NCBI GenBank assembly: GCA_001604065.1
Contig: LVAO01000026.1
Coordinates: forward strand, 1 to 38,404
Direction of reading: 5' to 3'
From: Clostridiales bacterium Firm_09
GTDB lineage: Bacteria > Bacillota > Clostridia > Christensenellales > DTU072
DNA: 38,404 bases
The notes beneath the pieces are model-generated. The model had not been told where the DNA came from, did not search any database, and worked only from the letters and a program-made list of their open reading frames with translations. The translations under genes were made by a program, and so were the position numbers. Shown here in pieces: positions 25,013-33,913 of the stretch. Every line of letters starts with the position of its first letter. The first letter of the stretch is position 1.

Positions 25013-26136
25013 TGCGAATCGGGATTTTGGGTTCTACCGGCTCCATCGGGAAGCAAACACTTGACGTAATCCGCGGGCTGGGACCGGATTACAAAGTGCA
25101 GCTTCTTGCCTGTGCAAAGGACACAGGAGAATTGGAAAGGCAGATTGCAGAATTTTCTCCCGAAACAGCCGTCTGCGGAGCGCATATTCCGGAAAAAGGC
25201 GCAAGAAAATTATACGAAGACCTAAACATACTTGCCGACCCCGCACTGTATGCGGACTGTGATATCGTTGTCAATGGGATAGGGGGGCTTGCCGGACTTC
25301 CTCCGACGCTTGCTGTTCTGGAGAGTCCTGCCAAGCTCGCAACTGCCAACAAAGAAAGTCTGGTTGCCGCAGGAAATCTTGTTAAGCGCGTTGCAGAAAA
25401 AAAGAACAAAACGCTGTTGCCCATCGACAGCGAACACTCCGCCGTATGGCAATGTCTTGAAGCAAAAGAGAATATCGACCATATTATTCTGACTGCATCG
25501 GGCGGTGCATTCCGGGATTGGAGCAAAGACCGGCTTTCTTCCGCCGTAGCCAAAGACGCTCTCAACCATCCGACATGGCGAATGGGCGTCAAGGTTACCA
25601 TTGACTCGGCTACGCTGTTCAACAAGGCGATGGAAGTAGCCGAAGCGCGCATTCTGTTTGGACAAAAGGATGTCAGGGTACTGATACACCGCGAAAGCAT
25701 TGTTCACGCATTGGTAGGCTACAAAGACGGCTCTTACAAAGCCTCCCTTTCTTTCCCGGATATGCGGTTGCCCATTCAATACGCTCTTACCGCCGACAAA
25801 AGGCTGGCTACCGGTATCCGACCGCTTGCCTTGGATGAAGTAGGAACGCTTACCTTCGCAAAACCGGATTATGACCGCTTCCCCTGTCTCGCACTTTCTG
25901 AAGAACTGACTTCGGATTACCGGGGCGCTGTCGCTTGTGCCGCGGATGAGATTCTTGTCGATTATTATCTGAGAGAGCAGATTGGTTTCTATGACATACC
26001 CGAAATGATATTCCGGGCGCTCCTGTATTTCGGGAACGGTGAAATCGCCTCGGCGGAGCAGGTTTCCGGTATCGACCGCGCGGTAAAAGAATATACTCAT
26101 AAATGTATTATACAGAAATACGGAGGTAAGAAATGA
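25009..26136 (+). CDS. dxr: 1-deoxy-D-xylulose 5-phosphate reductoisomerase
   Basis: Dxr converts DXP to MEP with NADPH, the committed step of the MEP isoprenoid pathway. The 375-residue protein begins with the nucleotide-binding IGILGSTGSIGKQTLDVI, has LATANKESLVAAG, the metal-binding PIDSEHSAVWQCL (Asp and Glu), ASGGAFRDW and WRMGVKVTIDSATLFNKAMEV. Two ATGs in tandem (25009, 25012) are possible starts; the first overlaps the cdsA stop. Downstream, rseP overlaps it by 4 bases. IspG and IspH of the same pathway are also in the window. Confidence 0.97.
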   Translation: MMRIGILGSTGSIGKQTLDVIRGLGPDYKVQLLACAKDTGELERQIAEFSPETAVCGAHIPEKGARKLYEDLNILADPALYADCDIVVNGIGGLAGLPPTLAVLESPAKLATANKESLVAAGNLVKRVAEKKNKTLLPIDSEHSAVWQCLEAKENIDHIILTASGGAFRDWSKDRLSSAVAKDALNHPTWRMGVKVTIDSATLFNKAMEVAEARILFGQKDVRVLIHRESIVHALVGYKDGSYKASLSFPDMRLPIQYALTADKRLATGIRPLALDEVGTLTFAKPDYDRFPCLALSEELTSDYRGAVACAADEILVDYYLREQIGFYDIPEMIFRALLYFGNGEIASAEQVSGIDRAVKEYTHKCIIQKYGGKK

Positions 26137-27245
26137 TTGCTGCAACATTTGCAGATATCATGTCGACGATTGGCTTCGTTCTGCTGGCGATTCTCGCACT
26201 GGTTTTTATGGTTGTCGTGCATGAACTCGGACATTATACGGCAGGCAAGCTTCTCGGATTCAGAATTCTCGAATTCAGTGTCGGCATGGGACCTGCAATC
26301 TTCAAAAAGAAAAACAAAAAGAACGGAGAAGTCTTTGCACTGCGATGTTTTCCTTTGGGCGGCGCCTGCATGTTTGAAGACGAGGAAGACGCATCCGACA
26401 GTCCGACCGCCTTCAACAATCAAGCGCCCTGGAAGCGGCTGATTGTCCTGTTTTCGGGCGCCTTTGCCAATCTCTTGTCTGCACTTATTATCATTACGCT
26501 CTTTTTTACCTTCTACGGGCAACTGCTTCCAACGGTGGCCGAGGTGTATAATGACTCCGCGAATGCCGGCATACTTCAAAAGGGCGATGTCTTTTTGCGT
26601 GTCAACGGCAGACAAATGAACGTTTTAATGGCGGATGATGCCTCCGTACGGTTCGCGGACTCGGAGGATTCGATGGAAGCAACCGTGCTTCGCGATGGCA
26701 AAAGAGTCAAACTGACGCTTCACAGAGGATACTATATTCTGGGCAATTTTGACGAGAACGGCGTGTTTACGCCCGAACTTGACAGCAACGGCAATCAGCA
26801 GACAAAATACGGCTTCGGTTTTTCAAGTTATATATCGGCGGTCAGGCTTGATTTCTTTTCTGCATTTGCCAGAGCGTTTTCGTTCATGTTCTTTTTGGTT
26901 TATAAGATATTCGTAATATTGTGGATGCTGATTTCCGGCAAAGTGGGTATGGAAAACGCGGGAGGCCCCATTACAACCATAAAAGTGATGTCCGACGCTT
27001 CCAGAGGCGGCTTTGCGATGCTGTCCTATGTTGTTTGTCTGGTATCCGCAAACCTTGCCGTATTCAATCTTCTGCCTCTGCCCGCCCTGGATGGATCGCG
27101 CATGGTATTTTGCATTATCGAATGGATCCGCAAGAAGCCTATCAGCAAAAAAATCGAGGCTGTCATCCATACGGTGGGATTCTTTCTTCTGATCGGATTT
27201 GCAGTCTTTGCGGACGTATTTCATTTTTTGTTCTATAAAGGTTGA
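26133..27245 (+). CDS. rseP: RseP/RasP-type site-2 protease (M50, PDZ)
   Basis: This intramembrane zinc protease cuts anti-sigma factors and leftover signal peptides. The 370-residue protein has HELGH (residues 30-34) in the first membrane segment and GFRILEFSVGMGPAIFKKK and RCFPLGGACMFEDE after it. A PDZ region follows at about 135-195 (NAGILQKGDVFLRVNG), and the second zinc site LPLPALDGSRM lies near residue 325, with two further membrane helices. GGAGG at 26121-26125 and the ATGA overlap with dxr fix the start. The dxr-rseP-ispG order is the usual clostridial one. This is the second M50 protease in the window; the one at 17991 lacks the PDZ domain. Confidence 0.96.
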   Translation: MIAATFADIMSTIGFVLLAILALVFMVVVHELGHYTAGKLLGFRILEFSVGMGPAIFKKKNKKNGEVFALRCFPLGGACMFEDEEDASDSPTAFNNQAPWKRLIVLFSGAFANLLSALIIITLFFTFYGQLLPTVAEVYNDSANAGILQKGDVFLRVNGRQMNVLMADDASVRFADSEDSMEATVLRDGKRVKLTLHRGYYILGNFDENGVFTPELDSNGNQQTKYGFGFSSYISAVRLDFFSAFARAFSFMFFLVYKIFVILWMLISGKVGMENAGGPITTIKVMSDASRGGFAMLSYVVCLVSANLAVFNLLPLPALDGSRMVFCIIEWIRKKPISKKIEAVIHTVGFFLLIGFAVFADVFHFLFYKG

Positions 27246-27260
27246 CGGGTTTTGTTGCGC

Positions 27261-28283
27261 ATGAAAAAACAGGTGCAATGCGGCAATGTAAAAATAGGGG
27301 GCGGCGCTCCGGTCAGCGTGCAAACGATGACCAATACGGCCACGGCGGATACAGAAGCTACGGTCGCGCAGATTGCACGTCTGCATGCTTTGGGAGCCGA
27401 TCTTGTGCGTGTGTCAATCCCCGATGAAGCCTCGGCAGAATCGTTTGCGCGCATCACCAGGGCTTCACCAGTGCCGCTCATTGCGGATATCCATTTTGAT
27501 GCCGTCCTTGCTCTCAAGGCCATTGAAGCGGGGGCCGCAAAGATCCGCCTGAATCCTTCCAATATCGGCAAAAAAAGATTGTCCGAGATTGTCAAAGCTG
27601 CAAAAGAAAGGGGCATTCCCATTCGTATCGGGGTCAATCAGGGGTCTGTACATGGCGAAATCACCGCTTCCGGGCTTGCCTCGCTGGCACTGGATACGGC
27701 AAAAGAGCTTGAGGATATGGGATTTTTCGATATTGTGCTGGCCGTAAAATCTTCGGATGTGCGTCGCACGGTGGATGCCTACAGGGAATTGGCTGACCGA
27801 TCGGATTATCCTCTTCATGTCGGCCTGACAGAATCGGGGCCCCCCGCGTACGGTACAATAAAATCCTCTGTGGCCATCGGTTCGCTTCTGATGGACGGCA
27901 TCGGCGACACCATAAGAGTCTCGCTATCTGCCCCGCCCGAAACGGAGGTGATCGCGGGCATACGCATTCTTAGGGCCTGCGGATTGCGGATCAATTTTGC
28001 AGAGGTGATAGCTTGTCCCACTTGTGCAAGAACCAATATCGATGTCGAAAAGATTGCGTCAATTCTGGAAGAAAAAACAGCGAATCTGGATAAAAAACTA
28101 AAAATTGCCGTAATGGGCTGCATTGTCAACGGGATTGGTGAGTCCAAGGGCGCTGACTTCGGCGTATGCGGAGGCAAGACGCAATCGACCATATTCAGGA
28201 ACAAAGAAATTTTGAAAACGGTACCGAACGAAAAAATTCTGGAAGAACTTCTTCTTCTTGCGGGGATGAATGATGGAAACTAG
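27261..28283 (+). CDS. ispG: 4-hydroxy-3-methylbut-2-enyl diphosphate synthase (IspG/GcpE)
   Basis: IspG makes HMBPP from MEcPP using a [4Fe-4S] cluster; its product is the substrate of IspH at 5416. The 340-residue protein opens MKKQVQCGNVKIGGGAPVSV, with QTMTNT, then ADIHFDAVLALKA and KIRLNPSNIG in the TIM barrel. The cluster cysteines are in ACPTCAR and in VMGCIVNGIGES. The latter motif is normally NGPGE; here Pro is Ile. I prefer ATG 27261; TTG 27252 would add three residues, and neither has a strong ribosome site. The polC-like gene overlaps its 3' end by 14 bases. Confidence 0.96.
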   Translation: MKKQVQCGNVKIGGGAPVSVQTMTNTATADTEATVAQIARLHALGADLVRVSIPDEASAESFARITRASPVPLIADIHFDAVLALKAIEAGAAKIRLNPSNIGKKRLSEIVKAAKERGIPIRIGVNQGSVHGEITASGLASLALDTAKELEDMGFFDIVLAVKSSDVRRTVDAYRELADRSDYPLHVGLTESGPPAYGTIKSSVAIGSLLMDGIGDTIRVSLSAPPETEVIAGIRILRACGLRINFAEVIACPTCARTNIDVEKIASILEEKTANLDKKLKIAVMGCIVNGIGESKGADFGVCGGKTQSTIFRNKEILKTVPNEKILEELLLLAGMNDGN

Positions 28284-29817
28284 CGGTGCTTCATACTTAT
28301 ATCGTTTGAATTCGGAGCTTCTTGAGAACGAGCGCATCTTCAAGCTTTCTTCGGCACGCCTCAGCCGCGACAATTCTCTTGTCATTACCCTTCTTGTGAG
28401 GGCATCCGATTATGATAGATTATTGACCGGGACTTTGCGCGAAAAGGTAGAAAACATTACCCGTCATTTAGTACCTTCGGATTATAATTGCATTGTCCTG
28501 TACGAAAAAACAATTTCTGATGAGTCCTACGTCAAAAAATGCGTGACCGATTTTTTCTATAATGAATCTCCGCTTGTTTTCCGCAAGCTGTCCGAATGCA
28601 ATATTGCCATAGAAACAGGGTACGACACGATACGCATCGGACTGTCTGTGCCCGCCTATATTTACAGTTTTTTGGAAAGCAACAATTATGCTGACAAACT
28701 GACGGAATTTCTTGACAGCAAGCTAATGGAATCCATCGACATCAACCTTTTTATCCATCCGAATACAGAAGGCATGCGGCCCGCCATAGCAAAACACCGC
28801 AAACAAAAACAGTTTTCCGTACAAAAGATTGTGGAAGTAAGCGACCTCGAAAGCATTGTCGGCGCGATTACAAAAATGCCGAAATACATATCGGATGCTG
28901 CCAAAGCGGAGAGTGAGAATCAGACCATCTGCGGCAAAATAAGCGGGTTCAGCCAGAAAACGGCTAAATCAAATGGAAAAACGTTTTTTACCTTCCGGCT
29001 CGATGACACCACATCGCAGATGGATGCTGTTTATTTTCCCAAAGACGACAAAGCCGCAAACAGTTTTGCGGCAGAAATCCGTGATGGCATGACAGTATGC
29101 GCAGAAGGTCCGGTCAGCCTCAGCAAATTCAGCAACACGTTTACGATGCAGATCCGACGCATTTCCCGATGCAAAATCAATTATGATTCCATTCAAAATG
29201 ATACGGAGTATCTTGAAGAAGACGAAGATTATATTTATGTTTCTCCCATGCCCTATATTGAGGAAGAACAGGCCAGCTTATTCGAATGCGAATCCGGACA
29301 AATCGGCGAGGCTCTTAAAGGGGATTATGTGGTTTTTGATTTTGAAACAACCGGTCTTAACCCGAATACCGATAAGATTATAGAAATCGGAGCGGTAAAA
29401 ATACGCGACGGGATACTTGTAGAAACCTTTTCTACACTTATCAATCCCCAGATACCCATTCCTCCGGAAGCAAGCGAAACCAATCATATCTACGATGAGG
29501 ATGTTGCGGGCAAGCCCACAATAGAAGAAGTGATCGGAGATTTTTATAAATTCACACGAGGCGCAACGCTTGTCGGACACAATATAGAGACATTTGATTG
29601 CAATTTTCTTTATTTCTGGGGCAAACAAAACAAATATAACTTTGACAACCCCACAAAAGATACCATCCGCATCGCGCGCGAGAAGCTTCCGCCCGGGACC
29701 AAAATGAATCTCTCTGCATTATGCAAACGATTCGATATACCGCTTCTCGAAGCACACAGAGCGCTCCAGGACTCTGTCGCAACCGCAAAATTATTCAAGA
29801 AGCTTATAGTATTATAA
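28270..29817 (+). CDS. PolC-like N-terminal/OB/DEDDh-exonuclease protein without a polymerase domain
   Basis: This 515-residue protein sits where polC normally follows dxr-rseP-ispG. Residues 1-200 resemble the poorly conserved PolC N-terminal region. Residues 218-300 form an OB fold (ICGKISGFSQKTAKSNGKTF, then FRLDDTTSQMDAVYFP and VCAEGPVSLSKFSNTF). An acidic linker leads to a DEDDh 3'-5' exonuclease at about 350-515, with VVFDFETTGL (Asp357, Glu359), VGHNIETFDCNF (Asp443) and EAHRALQDSVAT (His496, Asp501), all catalytic residues present. The PHP segments that flank the exonuclease in true PolC, and the whole polymerase part, are absent; a clean stop follows. It could be a proofreading subunit or repair nuclease. 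Translation is coupled to ispG by overlap. Confidence 0.85.
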   Translation: MMETSGASYLYRLNSELLENERIFKLSSARLSRDNSLVITLLVRASDYDRLLTGTLREKVENITRHLVPSDYNCIVLYEKTISDESYVKKCVTDFFYNESPLVFRKLSECNIAIETGYDTIRIGLSVPAYIYSFLESNNYADKLTEFLDSKLMESIDINLFIHPNTEGMRPAIAKHRKQKQFSVQKIVEVSDLESIVGAITKMPKYISDAAKAESENQTICGKISGFSQKTAKSNGKTFFTFRLDDTTSQMDAVYFPKDDKAANSFAAEIRDGMTVCAEGPVSLSKFSNTFTMQIRRISRCKINYDSIQNDTEYLEEDEDYIYVSPMPYIEEEQASLFECESGQIGEALKGDYVVFDFETTGLNPNTDKIIEIGAVKIRDGILVETFSTLINPQIPIPPEASETNHIYDEDVAGKPTIEEVIGDFYKFTRGATLVGHNIETFDCNFLYFWGKQNKYNFDNPTKDTIRIAREKLPPGTKMNLSALCKRFDIPLLEAHRALQDSVATAKLFKKLIVL

Positions 29818-29888
29818 ATAATGACATAAATAAGAATACTATATTCATTCTTTCGTCCTGCAATTGCGATAAAAAGATTGGCTAACCA

Positions 29889-29917
29889 TTTACTTCCTGC
29901 CTGTTTTATTATATAAT
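29889..29917 (+). promoter_or_regulatory. sigma-A promoter of miaB-mutS-mutL-miaA; likely leaderless start
   Basis: TTTACT (29889-29894) and consensus TATAAT (29912-29917) are 17 bp apart. The miaB ATG at 29926 is 8 bases after the -10 box and lacks any Shine-Dalgarno, so the predicted start site falls within one or two bases of the ATG. Confidence 0.75.
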
Positions 29918-29925
29918 TATTTATT

Positions 29926-31272
29926 ATGGTTACAAAAGCTTACCACATTGAAACCTATGGTTGCCAGATGAATGTGCATGACTCCGAGAAAATCGCGGGC
30001 GCGCTTCATACGCTCGGATATGTCCAGGCAAAGGACGCATTTTCGGCGGATGTCATCGTTTTCAATACCTGCTGCATCCGTGACACGGCCGAAAAAAAGA
30101 TTCTCGGCAACATCGGCGATCTTAAGCATATCAAGACGCACCGTCCCGACGTGATAATCGCCATTGTCGGCTGCATGACGCAGCAAAAAGGCATAGCCGA
30201 ACAACTGGTTAAAAAATTTCCTTTCATCGATATCATTTTAGGTACGTCCAACGCAAACGAAATCGCAGACAAAGTCAATGAAATCGTTGCTTCTCGCGCG
30301 CAGAGGCGGCACAGAGTTGTTGTGATTCCGCGTATGGAGAAGCCGGCAATCAATGAGAATGAGCCTGTTTTCCGCACGTCGGGCACGAATGCCTGGGTCA
30401 ACATCATATACGGATGCAATAACTTCTGCACCTATTGCATCGTTCCGTTTGTTCGCGGGCGCGAAAGAAGCCGCGCACCCGACGTCATTATCGAAGAGAT
30501 CAAAGGATTGCTTGGTCAAGGGTACAAAGAAATCACCCTTCTCGGGCAAAATGTGAACAGTTATGGGAGCGACAGGACGGACGGATCGAATTTTGCAAAG
30601 CTTCTTGCAGAAATCGGACAATTGCCCGGCAAATTCCGTTTGCGCTTCATGACGTCGCATCCGAAAGATTTTACATCCGAGGTGATTGACGTGATTGCCG
30701 CTTTTCCAAATATCTGCAACAACATACACCTTCCCGTTCAGTCCGGCTCCAACGCTGTATTAAAGGCTATGAACAGAAAATATACCCGGGAGAAATATCT
30801 TGATATCATCCGCATGATACGCTTAAAAATGCCGGATTGCGGCATTACCAGTGATATTATGGTGGGTTTTCCCGGCGAAACGGATGACGACTTCCGCGAT
30901 ACGCTTGCCCTCGTCAAAGAGGTGCGTTTTTCCAATGCATTTACCTTTGTTTACTCTCCCCGAAAGGGTACTTATGCGGCAACTTTGGATCAGGTGCCGC
31001 ATGAAATCAAAAAAGAGCGCATCACAGAGCTTGTTTCTGTACAGAACGAAATCACAAAAGAACTGAGTGAGCAATATGTCGGAGGAACATTTGAAGTTCT
31101 TGCAGAAGATGCGCCCAAAGAAAATCTTTTATGCGGACGCACAGAAAGCGGAAGACTTGTCAGTTTCAACGGGCCTTCGGAATATGTCGGACAGTTCTTG
31201 CAAATCAAAGTTACAAAAGCAAAAGCCTCTGCGCTCTTCGGAGAAATCATCAATGGCAAACAATGTGAATGA
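29926..31272 (+). CDS. miaB: tRNA-2-methylthio-N6-dimethylallyladenosine synthase
   Basis: MiaB is a radical-SAM methylthiotransferase that adds a methylthio group to i6A37 of tRNAs, after MiaA has prenylated it. The 448-residue protein has the N-terminal MTTase cluster cysteines (YGCQMNVHDSE, FNTCCIRD, IVGCMTQ), the radical-SAM motif CNNFCTYC with VPFVRGRERSR, LLGQNVNSYG, and a C-terminal TRAM domain (about 380-445). miaA lies downstream in the same cluster. mutS overlaps the 3' end by 20 bases. Confidence 0.96.
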   Translation: MVTKAYHIETYGCQMNVHDSEKIAGALHTLGYVQAKDAFSADVIVFNTCCIRDTAEKKILGNIGDLKHIKTHRPDVIIAIVGCMTQQKGIAEQLVKKFPFIDIILGTSNANEIADKVNEIVASRAQRRHRVVVIPRMEKPAINENEPVFRTSGTNAWVNIIYGCNNFCTYCIVPFVRGRERSRAPDVIIEEIKGLLGQGYKEITLLGQNVNSYGSDRTDGSNFAKLLAEIGQLPGKFRLRFMTSHPKDFTSEVIDVIAAFPNICNNIHLPVQSGSNAVLKAMNRKYTREKYLDIIRMIRLKMPDCGITSDIMVGFPGETDDDFRDTLALVKEVRFSNAFTFVYSPRKGTYAATLDQVPHEIKKERITELVSVQNEITKELSEQYVGGTFEVLAEDAPKENLLCGRTESGRLVSFNGPSEYVGQFLQIKVTKAKASALFGEIINGKQCE

Positions 31273-33913
31273 AAAACTGTCTCCGATGATGGAGCATTAT
31301 TTATCCGTAAAAAAAGAATATCCCGACACCGTTCTCCTGTACCGGCTGGGGGATTTTTACGAAATGTTCTTTGAAGACGCGACAGAGGTTTCGAAATTGC
31401 TTGATTTGACGCTTACCGGGCGGGATTGCGGCCTTGCCGAACGTGCGCCGATGTGTGGTGTGCCTTATCATGCTGCAGACAGCTACATAGCAAAGTTGGT
31501 CAAATGCGGTAAAAAAGTGGCGATTTGCGAACAACTGACCGCTCCGGGGGATCAAAAAGGAATGGTCAGACGGGATGTCATACGCGTTATCACACCGGGC
31601 ACCGTTACCAGTGACGATATGTTGGAGGCTTCTGCAAACAATTATATTCTGTCCGTTTATGCGTCGCATAAGATTGCCGCGCTTGCCTGGCTGGATGTTT
31701 CAACAGGGGATCTCAAAGCATTGGAACTCAAAGAAGATGAAGCGGGGCGTCTTGAGGATCTGGTCTTATCCATTGCGCCAAGCGAAATTATCTCCAATAC
31801 AGAAGGCTGTGAACGCCTCAAAGATACAGAAGGAGTGGCAACCGGCAAATTGCCCAGACCGCAAAACTATTATGATTATGCCTTTGATGCAGAAATCGCG
31901 GGGAAGACGATAAGAGAATTCTATCAAGTCTATAATCTGGCCGCTTTGGAGCTGGATTCTGCACCATCTGCGTTATCTGCGACGGGTGCCCTTCTCAGTT
32001 ATATAGAAAGCACACAGAAACGGACGCTCGCACACATCATGACACCCAGACTCGTGCGTAAATCCGGCCAGATGTTTTTGGATTATAATACCAAAAGAAA
32101 TCTGGAACTGACCGAAACCATGGCAGACAAAAACAAAACAGGAAGTCTCCTGTGGGTTCTCGACAAAACCAGAACCAATATGGGTGCGAGATGTCTGAGA
32201 CGCTGGGTGCAGGAGCCGCTTCTGGATGTCGGAGAAATTCGTCTTCGCCAGCAGGCGGTAGGGGAACTTGTCCGAAACAGAGAGCTGCGTGCGGAGTTCT
32301 GCGCCGTATTAAGCGGCATACGCGATGTGGAACGGCTTTGCAACAAGCTGGCTTACAACACCATCAATCCGCGGGAATGCCTGTCGGTAGGGTATTCCCT
32401 TAAGCAGATGCCCATTGTAAAAAAACTCCTCAGCAAAGCAAAATCGGCCTGTCTTATTGACATCAATCAACGCATTGATGCTTTGGAAGACATAAAAAAC
32501 CTGATTGATGCGGCAATTGACGAGCAGGCGCCGGCCGTGCTGAAGGATGGCAACATAATCAAGGCCGGATACAACGAAGAATTGGATGGCTACCGTGCCA
32601 CACAAAGCAACGCAAAAAAATGGCTTGCAGAATATGAGGCGAAGGAGCGTGAAGCGACAGGGCTGAAGACGCTCAAACTCGGATTCAATAACGTATTTGG
32701 CTATTATATCGAGGTGAGCAATTCCTATCTCAATCAGGTGCCTTATTCTTATGTCCGCAAGCAGACCTTGAGCACGGGAGAACGATACATCACGCCCGAA
32801 CTCAAAAAAATGGAAGAGCTTATCCTGGGCTCGGCAGAGAAGGCGCAGAAGCTGGAAGAAAAGCTCTTTGCCGACATAAAAGAGATTCTTGCGGGCGTCA
32901 TGCGCGCCTTGCAATCCAATGCACGCGCAATTGCAGAACTGGATGCTCTTTTATCCTTTGCGGAAACGGCGGCGGCCAACAATTACTGTTGCCCAGTGAT
33001 AACGGATAAGGATAGAATTCTGATCAAAAACGGCAGGCATCCCGTTGTGGAAGCAATCAAGAAAGCCAACGAATTTGTTCCCAATGACACTGTTATGGAC
33101 GATTCGTCGCGCTTGCTGATTGTGACGGGTCCCAACATGGCAGGCAAGTCCACTTATATGCGTCAGGTGGCTCTCATTGTACTGATGGCGCATATGGGAA
33201 GTTTTGTACCCGCAGAACAGGCAGAAATCGCCTTGGTTGACAGAGTATTTACAAGAATCGGAGCAAGCGACAATCTCGCGTACGGGCAAAGCACGTTTAT
33301 GCTGGAGATGACCGAGGTCGCCAACATACTCAATAACGCGACAGAAAAGAGCCTTCTTGTTCTGGATGAAATCGGCAGGGGAACTTCCACACTCGACGGA
33401 TTATCCATCGCATGGGCAATTGTCGAATACATCGCTCTAAAAATCAAAGCAAAGACCTTGTTCGCAACGCATTACCATGAATTGTCCGAGCTCGAAACTC
33501 TCATTCCGGATTGTAAAAATTACCATGTGCTTATCAAAGAAAGCAAGGATGGCATCACATTTTTATATAAAATCGCCAGAGGAGGCGCAAGCAAAAGCTT
33601 CGGCATAGAGGTAGCTTCTCTTGCGGGTGTCAATCGCAAAGTCATCGAACGGGCAAAGGATATCATGGCATCGCTTGAAGAGAACCATGTTCTGAGCGGA
33701 GATTTCAACAATCGAATTGCAAACAACGCTTCAAGCGACGCCGTACCGGTCAATCAAATGGGTTTTTTCTCCGATGAAGCGCAAGAATATTCCAATATAG
33801 CTAAGATTTTAGAAGACGTTGACATAGACAGCATCACACCCATACAGGCTCTTACTTTGCTTGCCGATCTCAAGAAGACGCTTCCGGCAAAGAAAAAAAG
33901 GAAGAAATCATGA
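31253..33913 (+). CDS. mutS: DNA mismatch repair protein MutS
   Basis: MutS recognises mismatches and small loops and recruits MutL. The 886-residue protein has the mismatch-binding domain (LSPMMEHYLSVKKEYPDTVL, then YRLGDFYEMFFEDA with the Phe-x-Glu wedge) and the ATPase domain near residue 610: Walker A TGPNMAGKSTYM, Walker B LLVLDEIGRGTSTLDG, and THYHELSELE. ATG 31253 is chosen because GGAGA (31240-31244) is 8 bases upstream and the family N-terminus starts here; the frame is open further upstream only because it overlaps miaB. It couples to mutL by an ATGA overlap. Confidence 0.98.
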   Translation: MANNVNEKLSPMMEHYLSVKKEYPDTVLLYRLGDFYEMFFEDATEVSKLLDLTLTGRDCGLAERAPMCGVPYHAADSYIAKLVKCGKKVAICEQLTAPGDQKGMVRRDVIRVITPGTVTSDDMLEASANNYILSVYASHKIAALAWLDVSTGDLKALELKEDEAGRLEDLVLSIAPSEIISNTEGCERLKDTEGVATGKLPRPQNYYDYAFDAEIAGKTIREFYQVYNLAALELDSAPSALSATGALLSYIESTQKRTLAHIMTPRLVRKSGQMFLDYNTKRNLELTETMADKNKTGSLLWVLDKTRTNMGARCLRRWVQEPLLDVGEIRLRQQAVGELVRNRELRAEFCAVLSGIRDVERLCNKLAYNTINPRECLSVGYSLKQMPIVKKLLSKAKSACLIDINQRIDALEDIKNLIDAAIDEQAPAVLKDGNIIKAGYNEELDGYRATQSNAKKWLAEYEAKEREATGLKTLKLGFNNVFGYYIEVSNSYLNQVPYSYVRKQTLSTGERYITPELKKMEELILGSAEKAQKLEEKLFADIKEILAGVMRALQSNARAIAELDALLSFAETAAANNYCCPVITDKDRILIKNGRHPVVEAIKKANEFVPNDTVMDDSSRLLIVTGPNMAGKSTYMRQVALIVLMAHMGSFVPAEQAEIALVDRVFTRIGASDNLAYGQSTFMLEMTEVANILNNATEKSLLVLDEIGRGTSTLDGLSIAWAIVEYIALKIKAKTLFATHYHELSELETLIPDCKNYHVLIKESKDGITFLYKIARGGASKSFGIEVASLAGVNRKVIERAKDIMASLEENHVLSGDFNNRIANNASSDAVPVNQMGFFSDEAQEYSNIAKILEDVDIDSITPIQALTLLADLKKTLPAKKKRKKS

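Noticed and set aside
25222-26148. 308-residue open frame on the - strand opposite dxr
   Set aside because: It mirrors the conserved dxr gene and shows no protein family features.
31067-31252. 62-residue N-terminal extension of MutS
   Set aside because: It overlaps miaB in another frame, is not conserved in MutS, and a well-spaced ribosome site precedes ATG 31253.
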